Assembly: GCF_016429255.1 (NCBI RefSeq)
Contig: NZ_JAELUG010000053.1
Span: forward strand, 1-42,993
DNA from: Rhizobium sp. ASV8
Lineage (GTDB): Bacteria > Pseudomonadota > Alphaproteobacteria > Rhizobiales > Rhizobiaceae
Direction: 5' to 3'
DNA: 42,993 nucleotides
The translations under genes and the position numbers were made by a program. A model generated the notes under the pieces. The model worked only from the letters and a program-made list of their open reading frames with translations, did not search any database and was not told the origin of the DNA. Below, piece after piece: positions 25,356 through 33,707 of the stretch. Every line of letters begins with the position of its first letter. Positions within the stretch are counted from its first letter, which is position 1.

Positions 25356-26623
25356 GCGAGTGTCTCCTTCTGAAGCCGTTCTGCTGTCGCGCGGACATCT
25401 TTGAGGCTATGGATGCGATGCCGGTTGACGGCGAGGTGGCGCCCAAGCTTCAGCGCCTTCTTCTCGCAGGCGGCCCGATGATTGGGATCGGCGATGGTTT
25501 CGAAATCGGCATTGTGGGCGAGGCCAAGAATGCGGCGATGCATCTCGATGCCGGCAAAGCCCAGCATTTCGCGATAAATCTCGTCTAGGACGATGTTCAA
25601 AGCCTGCTCGGCTCCGAGCAGGTCACCTTGTTCTTCGAAGAGGCTTGCCTGGTAAAGGATGCCCTTGCGTTCGTTGCGCCAGAGATTGGCGAATTCGGCA
25701 CGGAATGTTTCCCAGATGATTTCAACCGTATCGAGCAAATAGGCGCGCATGTCGTCGCGCCCAGAGTTGTCGCTCTCGTGACCGCTTTGGGCGAAATAGC
25801 TCATCCAGAAATTGGCAAGCAGCATGCCGACGTCGAAACTGATCGGACCGTAAAAGGCAAATTCCGGATCGATGACGCGCGTTTCGTCGTCGGTGACCAT
25901 CACCGAGCCGGTATGCAGGTCCCCATGGCAAAGCGTCTCGGCCTTGGCGGAGAAGAGATGCTTTAGCCGCTGTGCCTCCACCTTGAGGTCACGATCCCCA
26001 CGCAACTCCGCAACGATCGGATCAAGTTGCGGCGAGGTATGCCGGTTGAGCGTCGCTTCGAAATAAGGATCGGAAAAGACGAGATTCTCGGTGATGTCGC
26101 AGAGCTCGACATTATCAGCGAAGAGTGCCACGTCGGCTTTCTTGTCGCGCGTGGCCATGGAGAAATCGGAACCGCGAAAGAGGGTGCGTGCGCAAAAAAG
26201 CCCGAGGTCGCGACCGATCTTTGGAAGGATGTGCCCATCGATCAATGCCCGTCGCAAGATGACATGCGGGGTTAGAAACTCCATCGCGATGATGGCCTGG
26301 GCGGCGTCGAAGAAAAAGATTTCCGGCACCATGCCCGGGTCGCGCTGGGATTGGCGCACCAGAGCATGATACTCGAAATAGGAGCGCTTGAGAGGAAGCG
26401 GCCAGCTTTCGCCGACGAGGCGCACATAAGGCAACGCCTGCTTGACGATGGCGGCTCCCTTTTCACCCGAGACGATGAAAACGAGATTGAGGTTGCCGTC
26501 GCCGACTTCCTTGACCGTCCACTGCGCGGAATCCTCGCCGATTTTTTCCTTGAGAATGGTGTTGCCGCCAAGCCGGCCCGGCAATGTCTCGACGCTGAGC
26601 GCCGCAAAGACTTGGGTGTCCAT
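25352..26623 (-). CDS. mtnK: MtnK-like sugar kinase (5-methylthioribose kinase family)
   Basis: The 423-residue protein is a choline-kinase-fold enzyme of the MtnK family, which phosphorylates the anomeric hydroxyl of 5-methylthioribose with ATP. Visible features are the Brenner motif LCHGDLHTGSVMV (HGDLH 233-237), the metal-binding DPEFAFYGP (252-260) and the N-terminal KEVGDGNLNLVFIV, all characteristic of MtnK. It leads the leftward operon kinase-isomerase-transketolase-RuBisCO-like protein. Its ATG is preceded by GGAGGAGAG. Sitting opposite a sugar ABC transporter, it probably phosphorylates the imported free sugar at C1. Methylthioribose, 5-deoxyribose or another 5-substituted ribose are all possible. 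Confidence 0.9.
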   Translation of the reverse strand: MDTQVFAALSVETLPGRLGGNTILKEKIGEDSAQWTVKEVGDGNLNLVFIVSGEKGAAIVKQALPYVRLVGESWPLPLKRSYFEYHALVRQSQRDPGMVPEIFFFDAAQAIIAMEFLTPHVILRRALIDGHILPKIGRDLGLFCARTLFRGSDFSMATRDKKADVALFADNVELCDITENLVFSDPYFEATLNRHTSPQLDPIVAELRGDRDLKVEAQRLKHLFSAKAETLCHGDLHTGSVMVTDDETRVIDPEFAFYGPISFDVGMLLANFWMSYFAQSGHESDNSGRDDMRAYLLDTVEIIWETFRAEFANLWRNERKGILYQASLFEEQGDLLGAEQALNIVLDEIYREMLGFAGIEMHRRILGLAHNADFETIADPNHRAACEKKALKLGRHLAVNRHRIHSLKDVRATAERLQKETLA

Positions 26624-26702
26624 AATGCTCTCCTCCTGCGCATGTCGCGGCCTCCACCGTGTTTCGACATGCCGTCATGGGCACAACTAAGTCAGCATTC
26701 TG

Positions 26703-26729
26703 TCAAATGTCAATGGCCTTGACATTTGA
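26703..26729. promoter_or_regulatory. Bidirectional promoter/operator palindrome between mtnK-like and ABC operons
   Basis: A perfect 11-base inverted repeat, TCAAATGTCAA (26703-26713) and TTGACATTTGA (26719-26729), is separated by TGGCC. Each arm contains a consensus -35 hexamer TTGACA pointing outwards, one for each operon. The -10 boxes are poor: TTAGTT 17 bases downstream on the minus strand, and TAACCT 18 bases downstream on the plus strand. A repressor or activator on the palindrome would control both directions at once. The SorC-family protein encoded at 32682-33662 is the likely ligand, because its own upstream region has TTGACTTTTGTCA. Confidence 0.6.
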
Positions 26730-26768
26730 TTAAAAGCTATCCTAACCTGATGTCATTGGGAGGAGAGA

Positions 26769-28286
26769 ATGAGCGAACATGCAGTGTTTCGCATCGAGGG
26801 TGTCCGTAAATCCTTTGGTGCGGTGGCGGTGCTCCAAGGGGTGCATCTGGACCTCAAGGGCAGCGCCGTCACGGCCTTGATGGGTGCCAATGGCGCCGGA
26901 AAATCCACGCTCGTGCGCATCTTGAGCGGTGTCTATCCGCGTGATGCCGGTACGATCACTCTTTCCGATGCGCCCTTCGATCCTTCGACGCCCGCGGAAG
27001 CGATCCGCGCTGGCGTTGTGACGGTGCATCAAAACATCAATGATGGCGTTGTCGCCGATCTCGATGTGGCGACCAATCTGACGCTCGACCGGTTGAACGG
27101 GCGTGGCGCGCGGCTGTTCTTCAACCCGCGCCGCGTTCGGCGCGAGGCAGCACTTGTCGCGTCGCGCATGGGCCTGACGATCGATCTCAAATCCAGCATC
27201 AATGATTTGAGTCTTGCCGATCGCCAGATGGTGGCGATTGCGCGCGCCATGGCGCATGAGCCGAAAGTTCTGATCCTCGACGAGCCGACGTCGTCACTGT
27301 CGAGCGCGGAAGCCGATCGCCTGTTCGAGCTTGTCGACCGGTTGAAGGCGCGAGGCGTCGCGATTCTTTATATTTCCCACCGCATGTCGGATATTCGCCG
27401 GCTTGCGGACAGCATCGTGTCGTTGCGCGACGGCCGCATCACCGGCCGCTTTGAAGGGCCGGATCTCGATTACGAGGGTGCCGTCAACGCAATGCTGGGC
27501 CGAAAGGTCTCGGTCGATGCCATCTCGGTGCGCGAGGCAAGCGTTCCTGTCTTCCAGGGAAGAGGCTTGAGGCTGTCCGAGCATTCGCGGCCGTTCGATT
27601 TTGCGCTTGGAGATGGCGAGATCGTTGCGGTTACGGGTCTTGTCGGTGTCGGCAAGTCGGCGCTTGCCGAAGTATTGGCGGGAGCGCGCATGCCGGCGGC
27701 AGGCCAGATGACGCTCGATGGTAAAAGCTATCAGCCAAAATCGACCGGCCAGGCCATCGGTCGAGGCGTCTTCCTCGTGGCCAAGGACCGCGCGATCAGC
27801 GGCATCGTGCCGGATTTCAACATTTACGAGAATATCAGCCTGCCATTCCTGCGGCGGCTATCGCGTTTTGGCATATCGAACCGCGGCAACGAGCGCTCCA
27901 GGGCACGTCAGCAAATATCCGCACTTGGCGTCGTCTGCCGCAACGAGCGTGACGAGATGCACACGCTCTCCGGCGGCAATCAGCAGAAGGTCATGGTCGG
28001 CCGCTGGCTTTCGGAGCCATCGCGCCTTCTCGTTCTCGACGAGCCGTTTCAGGGCGTCGACATTGTTGCCCGCCGCGATATCGGCGACAAGCTGCGCTCC
28101 TCGGCGCGTGGTCGGGCCACCATTCTTTTTCTCACCGAGCTCGACGAAGCCTTCGAAGTGGCTGACCGCATCCTCGTGATGTCGGAGCAGACGATCGTCG
28201 GCGAGCATCGCAATTCCGGCATCGATGTCGAGCGCCTGCTGTCTGAGATCGCAGGTCAATCCTCTCAACAGGTCAGCGCAATATGA
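26769..28286 (+). CDS. Sugar ABC transporter ATP-binding protein (RbsA/XylG type)
   Basis: The 505-residue protein has two fused ATPase domains and energises sugar import. Domain 1 has Walker A GANGAGKST (39-47), an unusual signature LSLADRQ (147-153) and Walker B LILDEP (168-173). Domain 2 has GLVGVGKSA (290-298), a canonical signature LSGGNQQ (400-406) and Walker B LLVLDEP (420-426). This is the layout of carbohydrate importers of the CUT2 class (ribose, xylose, galactose). The ATG at 26769 follows TTGGGAGGAGAGA. It overlaps the permease gene by four bases and diverges from the mtnK-like operon. Confidence 0.93.
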   Translation: MSEHAVFRIEGVRKSFGAVAVLQGVHLDLKGSAVTALMGANGAGKSTLVRILSGVYPRDAGTITLSDAPFDPSTPAEAIRAGVVTVHQNINDGVVADLDVATNLTLDRLNGRGARLFFNPRRVRREAALVASRMGLTIDLKSSINDLSLADRQMVAIARAMAHEPKVLILDEPTSSLSSAEADRLFELVDRLKARGVAILYISHRMSDIRRLADSIVSLRDGRITGRFEGPDLDYEGAVNAMLGRKVSVDAISVREASVPVFQGRGLRLSEHSRPFDFALGDGEIVAVTGLVGVGKSALAEVLAGARMPAAGQMTLDGKSYQPKSTGQAIGRGVFLVAKDRAISGIVPDFNIYENISLPFLRRLSRFGISNRGNERSRARQQISALGVVCRNERDEMHTLSGGNQQKVMVGRWLSEPSRLLVLDEPFQGVDIVARRDIGDKLRSSARGRATILFLTELDEAFEVADRILVMSEQTIVGEHRNSGIDVERLLSEIAGQSSQQVSAI

Positions 28287-29332
28287 GCAGTGAACAGAGC
28301 AAATCCGCGAGCGCGGTTCCCTTGTCCCAACCGAGTGTGAGCTTCAGGGATCTCGCGATAAAATATGGATTCCTCGTGCTGCTCTTCGGCATGGTCATCT
28401 ATTTCTCGCTCGTCACCGGCGGCTTCGCATCGCCGCAGAGCGCGGTCTTCATCCTGCAATCGGTGTCGATCACCGGGATCCTCGCCCTCGGCGTCACCGC
28501 GACGCTCGTGGTCGGCGGCTTCGATCTATCCATCGGTTCGGTTGCGACAAGCGCGATGATGGCTTCGTCCTATGTGATGGTGGTCATGGGCGGCGATGCG
28601 GTCACGGCAACGCTCGTCTGCCTGGCCGTTGGGGTGCTGGTCGGGCTCATAAATGGCATCATTATCGTCTACATGCGCGTGCCGGATCTGCTCGCGACGC
28701 TCGGCATGATGTTCCTGTTGCTGGGGCTTCAGCGAATTCCGACCGAGGGCCGCTCCGTTGCCACCGGAATGACGCTGCCGGATGGCTCCGTCGCAAGTGG
28801 CGCATTCAGCCCGGGCTTTCTCGCTCTTGGCCGCCATCGCTTCGACTTCATCCTGCCCAATCTCGTGCCGGTTTCGGTTGTCGTGCTGATCGTGCTGGCG
28901 ATCCTGATCTGGTTCTTTCTCGAATATACCCGGTTCGGACGCATGATGTATGCCGTCGGCTCCAACGAGCGCGCAGCCGGTCTCGCCGGCGCACCCGTCA
29001 ATGCCTACAAGATTTCCGCCTACATCATCTCGGGCATCTTCGCATCGATCGGCGGCATTCTGCTCGCAGCACGTCTTGGTCGTGGCGATATCGCGTCGGG
29101 CAACAACCTCTTGCTCGATGCCGTTGCCGCCGCGCTGATCGGCTTTGCAGTCCTTGGCGCGGCCAAGCCCAATGCCTTGGGGACCGCCATCGGCGCTCTT
29201 TTCGTCGGTATCCTGCTGCAGGGCCTGACGATGATGAATGTGCCTTACTACACACAGGATTTCGTCAAGGGCGCGGTTCTCGTCGTCGCTCTGATTTTCA
29301 CCTTTGCATTCTCAAAGAGGAGCAAACGCTAA
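28283..29332 (+). CDS. Sugar ABC transporter permease (RbsC type)
   Basis: This is a 349-residue inner-membrane permease of the CUT2 class with about eight to ten hydrophobic helices. The conserved cytoplasmic loop EYTRFGRMMYAVGSNERAAG, where the ATPase docks, is clear, as are GFDLSIGSVA and GLINGIIIVYMRVPDLLATLG. It begins in an ATGA overlap with the ATPase gene and is followed by the binding-protein gene. Only one permease is encoded, as usual for CUT2 systems that work as homodimers. Confidence 0.93.
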   Translation: MSSEQSKSASAVPLSQPSVSFRDLAIKYGFLVLLFGMVIYFSLVTGGFASPQSAVFILQSVSITGILALGVTATLVVGGFDLSIGSVATSAMMASSYVMVVMGGDAVTATLVCLAVGVLVGLINGIIIVYMRVPDLLATLGMMFLLLGLQRIPTEGRSVATGMTLPDGSVASGAFSPGFLALGRHRFDFILPNLVPVSVVVLIVLAILIWFFLEYTRFGRMMYAVGSNERAAGLAGAPVNAYKISAYIISGIFASIGGILLAARLGRGDIASGNNLLLDAVAAALIGFAVLGAAKPNALGTAIGALFVGILLQGLTMMNVPYYTQDFVKGAVLVVALIFTFAFSKRSKR

Positions 29333-29384
29333 GGGCGGATGTCCCTGGCGGATAATCATAATGTTACCGGAGGAGGAGACTGTT

Positions 29385-30437
29385 ATGAAGATGACACGCA
29401 GAACGCTGGGCGCATTGACGCTCGGCCTGATGGGAGCGGCGGCGTTTGGTGCGCCATCCTTTGCCGCCGACATGCCAAAGCCGTTCGACAATCCCGGCAA
29501 GGTTAAGATTGCGCTGGTGCGGTATCTTTCGACCGGCGATTTCTTCCAGTCCTATCTGGGCGGTGTCGAAGCGCAGGCCAAGGCGCTCGGCGTCCAGCTG
29601 CAGGTGTTCGACAGCCGCCAGGATGCGGCCGTGCAGGCTGACATGGTCGACCAGGCCATCGCGCTCGGCGTGCAGGGTATCATCATCCAGCACGGCCTGA
29701 CGGAATCCATGAAGGATGCGGCCCAGCGCGCCGTCGACGCCGGCATCAAGGTTGTCGCCTTTGACGTGAACGTCGAAAACCCGAAGATTCCGCAGATCGA
29801 GCAGTCTGACCGCGACCTCGCTCGTCTCGCGCTCGAACAGGCCATCAAGGACAATGGCGAAAGCTTCAAGGCCGGCTACGTCTATGTCGCCGGTATTGCG
29901 CCGCTCGACCGACGCGACGAGACCTGGAAAGAGTTCAAGAAGAAATACGCCGGCATCAAGGAAGCTGCCCAGTTCGGCACGATGGATAACCCGATCGCCA
30001 ACTCCGTCGCTAACCAGGCTCGTTCGGTGGTATCCGCCAATCCTGATATTACCGTGATGTTTGCCCCCTATGACGAATTTGCCAAGGGTGTGAAGATCGC
30101 AGTGGACGAGGCGGGAATGTCCTCGAGCGTCAAGATCTATTCGGCCGACATTTCGACGCCTGACATCGCCGCAATGCGCGAATCCGGTTCGGCATGGGCA
30201 GCGACGGCGGCGACAAATCCGGCCGTGGTTGGTCAGGTCTCTGTCCGTGCGCTCGCCATGCTGCTTGCCGGTCAGGATCCGGGGCATCAGGTTGTCGTTC
30301 CTCCGACACTCATCACCCAGAAGGATCTGAACGCGCAGGACATCAAAAACATGGAGGAACTCGGGGCCAAGCTGCCGCAGTTCGCCCATGCAGATGTCGC
30401 CATGCCGGCCTGGATGCCCAAAGCGACAGCCAAGTAA
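29385..30437 (+). CDS. Periplasmic sugar-binding protein of the ABC transporter
   Basis: The 350-residue protein is a class I periplasmic binding protein (RbsB-like, Peripla_BP_4) that captures the sugar for the CUT2 transporter. It starts with a signal peptide, MKMTRRTLGALTLGLMGAAA, ending near SFA-A. The mature part opens with VKIALVRYLSTGDFFQSYL and contains LGVQGIIIQHG and GIKVVAFDV, typical of the fold. The ATG at 29385 is preceded by GGAGGAGGA; upstream in-frame codons would remove the signal peptide from the start. It closes the transporter operon before a strong terminator. The ligand is unknown but should be the substrate of the adjacent kinase. Confidence 0.92.
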   Translation: MKMTRRTLGALTLGLMGAAAFGAPSFAADMPKPFDNPGKVKIALVRYLSTGDFFQSYLGGVEAQAKALGVQLQVFDSRQDAAVQADMVDQAIALGVQGIIIQHGLTESMKDAAQRAVDAGIKVVAFDVNVENPKIPQIEQSDRDLARLALEQAIKDNGESFKAGYVYVAGIAPLDRRDETWKEFKKKYAGIKEAAQFGTMDNPIANSVANQARSVVSANPDITVMFAPYDEFAKGVKIAVDEAGMSSSVKIYSADISTPDIAAMRESGSAWAATAATNPAVVGQVSVRALAMLLAGQDPGHQVVVPPTLITQKDLNAQDIKNMEELGAKLPQFAHADVAMPAWMPKATAK

Positions 30438-30460
30438 TCATCAAACCTTTCCCAACGACT

Positions 30461-30484
30461 GGCGGCCGCAAGGCCGCCTTTTTT
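30461..30484 (+). terminator. Terminator after the ABC transporter operon
   Basis: A 7-base GC stem GGCGGCC (30461-30467) and GGCCGCC (30472-30478) with the stable tetraloop GCAA is followed by six T residues. It lies 24 bases past the binding-protein stop. Confidence 0.9.
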
Positions 30485-30523
30485 GTTGCCTGCAGGGCAC
30501 TGTGTCCCTCGGAGTGACAATAG

Positions 30524-30548
30524 AAAATGCCCCCAATGGGGGCATTTT
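30524..30548. terminator. Bidirectional terminator between converging operons
   Basis: A perfect 11-base inverted repeat AAAATGCCCCC (30524-30534) and GGGGGCATTTT (30538-30548) has a 3-base loop and A/T ends on both sides. It can stop transcription in both directions: backup for the transporter operon and main terminator for the aldolase-dehydrogenase gene that ends at 30571. Confidence 0.8.
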
Positions 30549-30570
30549 CGTTGTTGAAGTCACGATTGCT

Positions 30571-32625
30571 CTAGCGAAGCGCGGCAGCGATGTTGCCGCC
30601 ATCGACGGTGGTTACGTCGGCGGTCGTTCGCTCTGCCAGGGCATGGTGAACAAAGGCGCGGGCGACGTCGTCCGCCGTCACTTCAAGGCCAAGCAGGTTT
30701 CCGCCCATATACTCCGAAACGGAGAGTCCGCGTGCCGCCGCCCGGTTGGCGATCATCTCATCGTTGAGCAGGCCAGATCGAATGCGGTCGGCATTGACGG
30801 CATTGACTCTGATCCGGTCGGCGCCGTGTTCCAGCGCATATTGGCGGGATAGGAAAAGCGTTGCCGCTTTCGGAAGCCCATAGGCGCCGAATTTGGCACC
30901 GGGATTGACGGCCTGCTTGGAAGCATTGAAAAGGAGGGCGCCGCCGGTCCTCTGCGCTTTCATGATGCGGACAGCGTTTTGCGCGACGCTCTGATGGGCG
31001 AAGAAGTTCAGCTCGAAGCTTTTGCGCAGCAGCGCGTCGTCCATGGTGGCGATCGGGCTTTCCCAGGCGGCTCCGGCATTGGAGACAACAATGTCGACAC
31101 CGCCAAACGCGGCAACGGCGGCGTCGAACGCGGCGCGCACCGAGGCCGGGTCGGTTATGTCACAGGCAACGCCGATCGAGTTGTTCCCAGCGGATTTGGC
31201 GACGGCCTTGGCTTTCTCATCATCGAGGTCGACCACGACGGCATGGGCGCCTTCGGCCGCAAATGCCTTGACGATAGCGGCACCGATGGCTCCAGCCCCG
31301 CCCGTCACCAGCACGACCTGCCCCGTGAAGGGCTTGGGCTTGGCGCCGGCGAGCTTTGCCTGTTCAAGCGACCAATATTCAAGATCGAAGAGATCCGGTC
31401 GGCTGACCGGCTCGAAGCGGCCGACAGATTCTGCGTCGCGTGCCGCCTCGATCCACATCTCGCCGACGTCAACTGCGATCGCCGCATCCTTGTAGGTCCG
31501 GCCGTGGCCGTACATGCCAAGGCCCGGCACGAGGGTCAGGCGCGGCATCGGATCGAGCATGATGCGCTTGACGTCGTCGCGGCCATCGTTGCTGCGGAAA
31601 TATTCGGTATAGTCGGCGGCAAAGGCGGCGACGCGCTCATCGATCACGCCACGATAGCTGCCGAGATTTTCCTTGGTTGGCGCCGGCAACACCATCGGTC
31701 CGGTCTTGATGCGGATGGAAAGATCGGGCGTGGAAACGCCGCGCGCCGCCATATCGGCGACTTCGGCTGAGTTCACGAATTCGAGGATATCGGGCGAGGT
31801 GCGGAACACGCTGATCATGCGGTCGAAGCGACCTTCGCCTTTGTCGACCGCAACGGCACCGCGCAGCATCGCGGCAATATCGTTGGGGTCTGCGAGATCC
31901 GCGGGTAAAGCAGCGGATGTGAAGGGGTGGCGGCCGTTCCGCTTCACATGGTCTTCCGCCAGAGACACGTAATGGATCATTCGGTCGTAGGCTTCTTTTG
32001 CCGTCTCGCCGAACGTGAAAATGCCGTGCTTGTCGAGGATCAGTCCCTCGACCGTCGGATCCTGCTCAAAGACCTCCGCGGCCGCCTTGGCGAGTGCAAA
32101 TCCCGGCATGATATAGGGCACGAAGCCCATGTTCTTGCCGAACAGCTCCGTGCTCATCTCCCTGCTTTTCGCCTGGTCGGCGATAGCAAGGATGGCGGTC
32201 GAATGGGTGTGATCGACGAATTTGTGCGGAAGAAAGGCGTGCAGCAGCGCCTCGACCGAAGGATTGGGCGCCAGGGGATCAATGAGATTGGCACGCAGCA
32301 AGGTCACCATGTCTTCGTCAGACAGCTTTGCAAGTTTGCGGCTCTTCAGAAGCGGCTCAATCCGGACCGCAGGCAGGCCAGGCGGCTCAATGGTGCCCAT
32401 GTCCCAGCCGCTGCCCTTGACGCAGAGGACGGCGTGGGTATCGCCCACGAGATCGGTCATCTCCGTTTTCACGGAAGTATTGCCGCCCCCGTGCAGCACA
32501 AGCCGTGGTTCGCCTCCTAGGAGCCGGGTCGTATAGGTGCGCAATGCAAGATCGCGATTGACGCCCTTGGCCTGATAATCGGCCACGACTTTTTCCGCGA
32601 CATCGTCGCGCCAAAGATTTTCCAT
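30571..32625 (-). CDS. Fused class II aldolase / short-chain dehydrogenase (RhaD-like bifunctional enzyme)
   Basis: The 684-residue protein resembles bifunctional rhamnulose-1-phosphate aldolase/lactaldehyde dehydrogenases. The N-terminal class II aldolase domain has the zinc histidines H139 and H141 in VDHTHSTAILA and H200 in LDKHGIF, with glutamate E125 upstream. The C-terminal short-chain dehydrogenase has TGGAGAIG at 441-448 and the catalytic S569, Y582 and K586 (AYGLPKA). Cleavage of a ketose 1-phosphate to dihydroxyacetone phosphate and an aldehyde, then redox conversion of the aldehyde, would fit an MtnK/MtnA-made substrate. The ATG at 32625 gives the usual start MENLWRDD and follows GGGAGG; the frame reaching 32913 is out of family. 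It lies 56 bases after the SorC regulator gene on the same strand. Confidence 0.9.
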   Translation of the reverse strand: MENLWRDDVAEKVVADYQAKGVNRDLALRTYTTRLLGGEPRLVLHGGGNTSVKTEMTDLVGDTHAVLCVKGSGWDMGTIEPPGLPAVRIEPLLKSRKLAKLSDEDMVTLLRANLIDPLAPNPSVEALLHAFLPHKFVDHTHSTAILAIADQAKSREMSTELFGKNMGFVPYIMPGFALAKAAAEVFEQDPTVEGLILDKHGIFTFGETAKEAYDRMIHYVSLAEDHVKRNGRHPFTSAALPADLADPNDIAAMLRGAVAVDKGEGRFDRMISVFRTSPDILEFVNSAEVADMAARGVSTPDLSIRIKTGPMVLPAPTKENLGSYRGVIDERVAAFAADYTEYFRSNDGRDDVKRIMLDPMPRLTLVPGLGMYGHGRTYKDAAIAVDVGEMWIEAARDAESVGRFEPVSRPDLFDLEYWSLEQAKLAGAKPKPFTGQVVLVTGGAGAIGAAIVKAFAAEGAHAVVVDLDDEKAKAVAKSAGNNSIGVACDITDPASVRAAFDAAVAAFGGVDIVVSNAGAAWESPIATMDDALLRKSFELNFFAHQSVAQNAVRIMKAQRTGGALLFNASKQAVNPGAKFGAYGLPKAATLFLSRQYALEHGADRIRVNAVNADRIRSGLLNDEMIANRAAARGLSVSEYMGGNLLGLEVTADDVARAFVHHALAERTTADVTTVDGGNIAAALR

Positions 32626-32681
32626 TTCAGTCTGCCTCCCAATGAAAAGGCCCATCCTGATCGGCGGGCCACGTGACAGGC

Positions 32682-33662
32682 TCAGGTGTTGCCCGAGCTG
32701 TTCCTGTCGAGCCCCTCTGTCTTCCAGCGATCCAGGATCCGTCGCGCCATCGATGTGGTGACGACGAGGTGCGAGGCGAAGCCGCCCTTCAGCGCGGCGA
32801 CCAGGGGTTCGAATTTGCTGTCTTCCTGCACGACGAGCATGCGCTTCTTGATCGCGCGGATGGAGCCGAGGTCCGCTGACATGCAGCGCCGATTGTGCGC
32901 GCAATCCATCCATTGACCCTCGTGGTCGATGAGCTGCCCGGCAATGACGCCTGCAGCACCCTTATCCCCCATCGCGTGCATTTCTTCCGCCGAAAGGGCA
33001 CCGCATTTGACGAGGTGGCTGTCTTCTTCGATGCCGCCGACCGAATAGAGCGCGAGCTGGCAGTCGGCGATTGTCGCGAGCTGTTCGCGGATGACCGGTT
33101 CGGAGCGCAATTCTTCGGCGAGCCGCTCCGAGGAGAGGACAAGCGGCGCATAGAGGTTGATGCCCTCGGCATTAAGCCGCCGGGCGATTTCGGTCGTACA
33201 CTGGTCGGGGCGATAGGAGTAGGGCGCGCCCAGATTGCCGCATAGCTGAACGACGGTAACGCCGCGCAGATCGGCAAAAGGCATGACGTCGGCGATGTGA
33301 TAGACGGTCCGGCCCCAGGCCACGCCGATCCGATCACCCTTGTTGATGAGCTCAAGGAACACCGACGCTGCAACGACGGGCATCTCCGCAGCCGGATCCA
33401 TTGCCTGTCGGTCTTCGGGAACGATCCAGGCGGCCGTCAGGCCCGTTGCGTCTTCCAGCTCCCGGGCGAGAACATCGTCGGAGAACAGTTCGGAAGACGT
33501 CGTGATCGTGACGATGCCCATTTCGCGGGCTCGGCGCAGATACATGGCAATCGAGGCGCGCGAAATCTCCAGGCGCTGGGCAACTTCGTCCTGGCGCATA
33601 CCGTGGGTATAGTAGAGCCAGGCGGCCTTGTGGATAATTTGGTCGTTGGAGCGGATCGGCAT
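32682..33662 (-). CDS. SorC-family (sugar-binding DeoR-like) transcriptional regulator
   Basis: The 326-residue protein has an N-terminal helix-turn-helix (IIHKAAWLYYTHGMRQDEVA, then RLEISRASIAMYLRRAREMG) and a SorC-type sugar-phosphate-binding domain (RIGVAWGRTVYHIADVMP, VTVVQLCGN, GAAGVIAGQLIDHEG). Such proteins respond to phosphorylated sugars. I chose the ATG at 33662 (MPIRSNDQ); starts at 33701 or 33713 would put a TTGAC palindrome against or inside the gene. It is first in an operon with the aldolase-dehydrogenase. The palindrome in front of it resembles the one between the kinase and transporter operons, so it probably controls all three transcription units. Confidence 0.9.
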   Translation of the reverse strand: MPIRSNDQIIHKAAWLYYTHGMRQDEVAQRLEISRASIAMYLRRAREMGIVTITTSSELFSDDVLARELEDATGLTAAWIVPEDRQAMDPAAEMPVVAASVFLELINKGDRIGVAWGRTVYHIADVMPFADLRGVTVVQLCGNLGAPYSYRPDQCTTEIARRLNAEGINLYAPLVLSSERLAEELRSEPVIREQLATIADCQLALYSVGGIEEDSHLVKCGALSAEEMHAMGDKGAAGVIAGQLIDHEGQWMDCAHNRRCMSADLGSIRAIKKRMLVVQEDSKFEPLVAALKGGFASHLVVTTSMARRILDRWKTEGLDRNSSGNT

Positions 33663-33707
33663 GCTGCTCTCTTGGAAATCAGATGTGCTGACATAATTCA
33701 TCATCGC

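Noticed and set aside
30571..32913. Longer aldolase-dehydrogenase of 780 residues
   Set aside because: The extension overlaps the end of the SorC regulator gene and has no similarity to the family; MENLWRDD at 32625 is the normal start.
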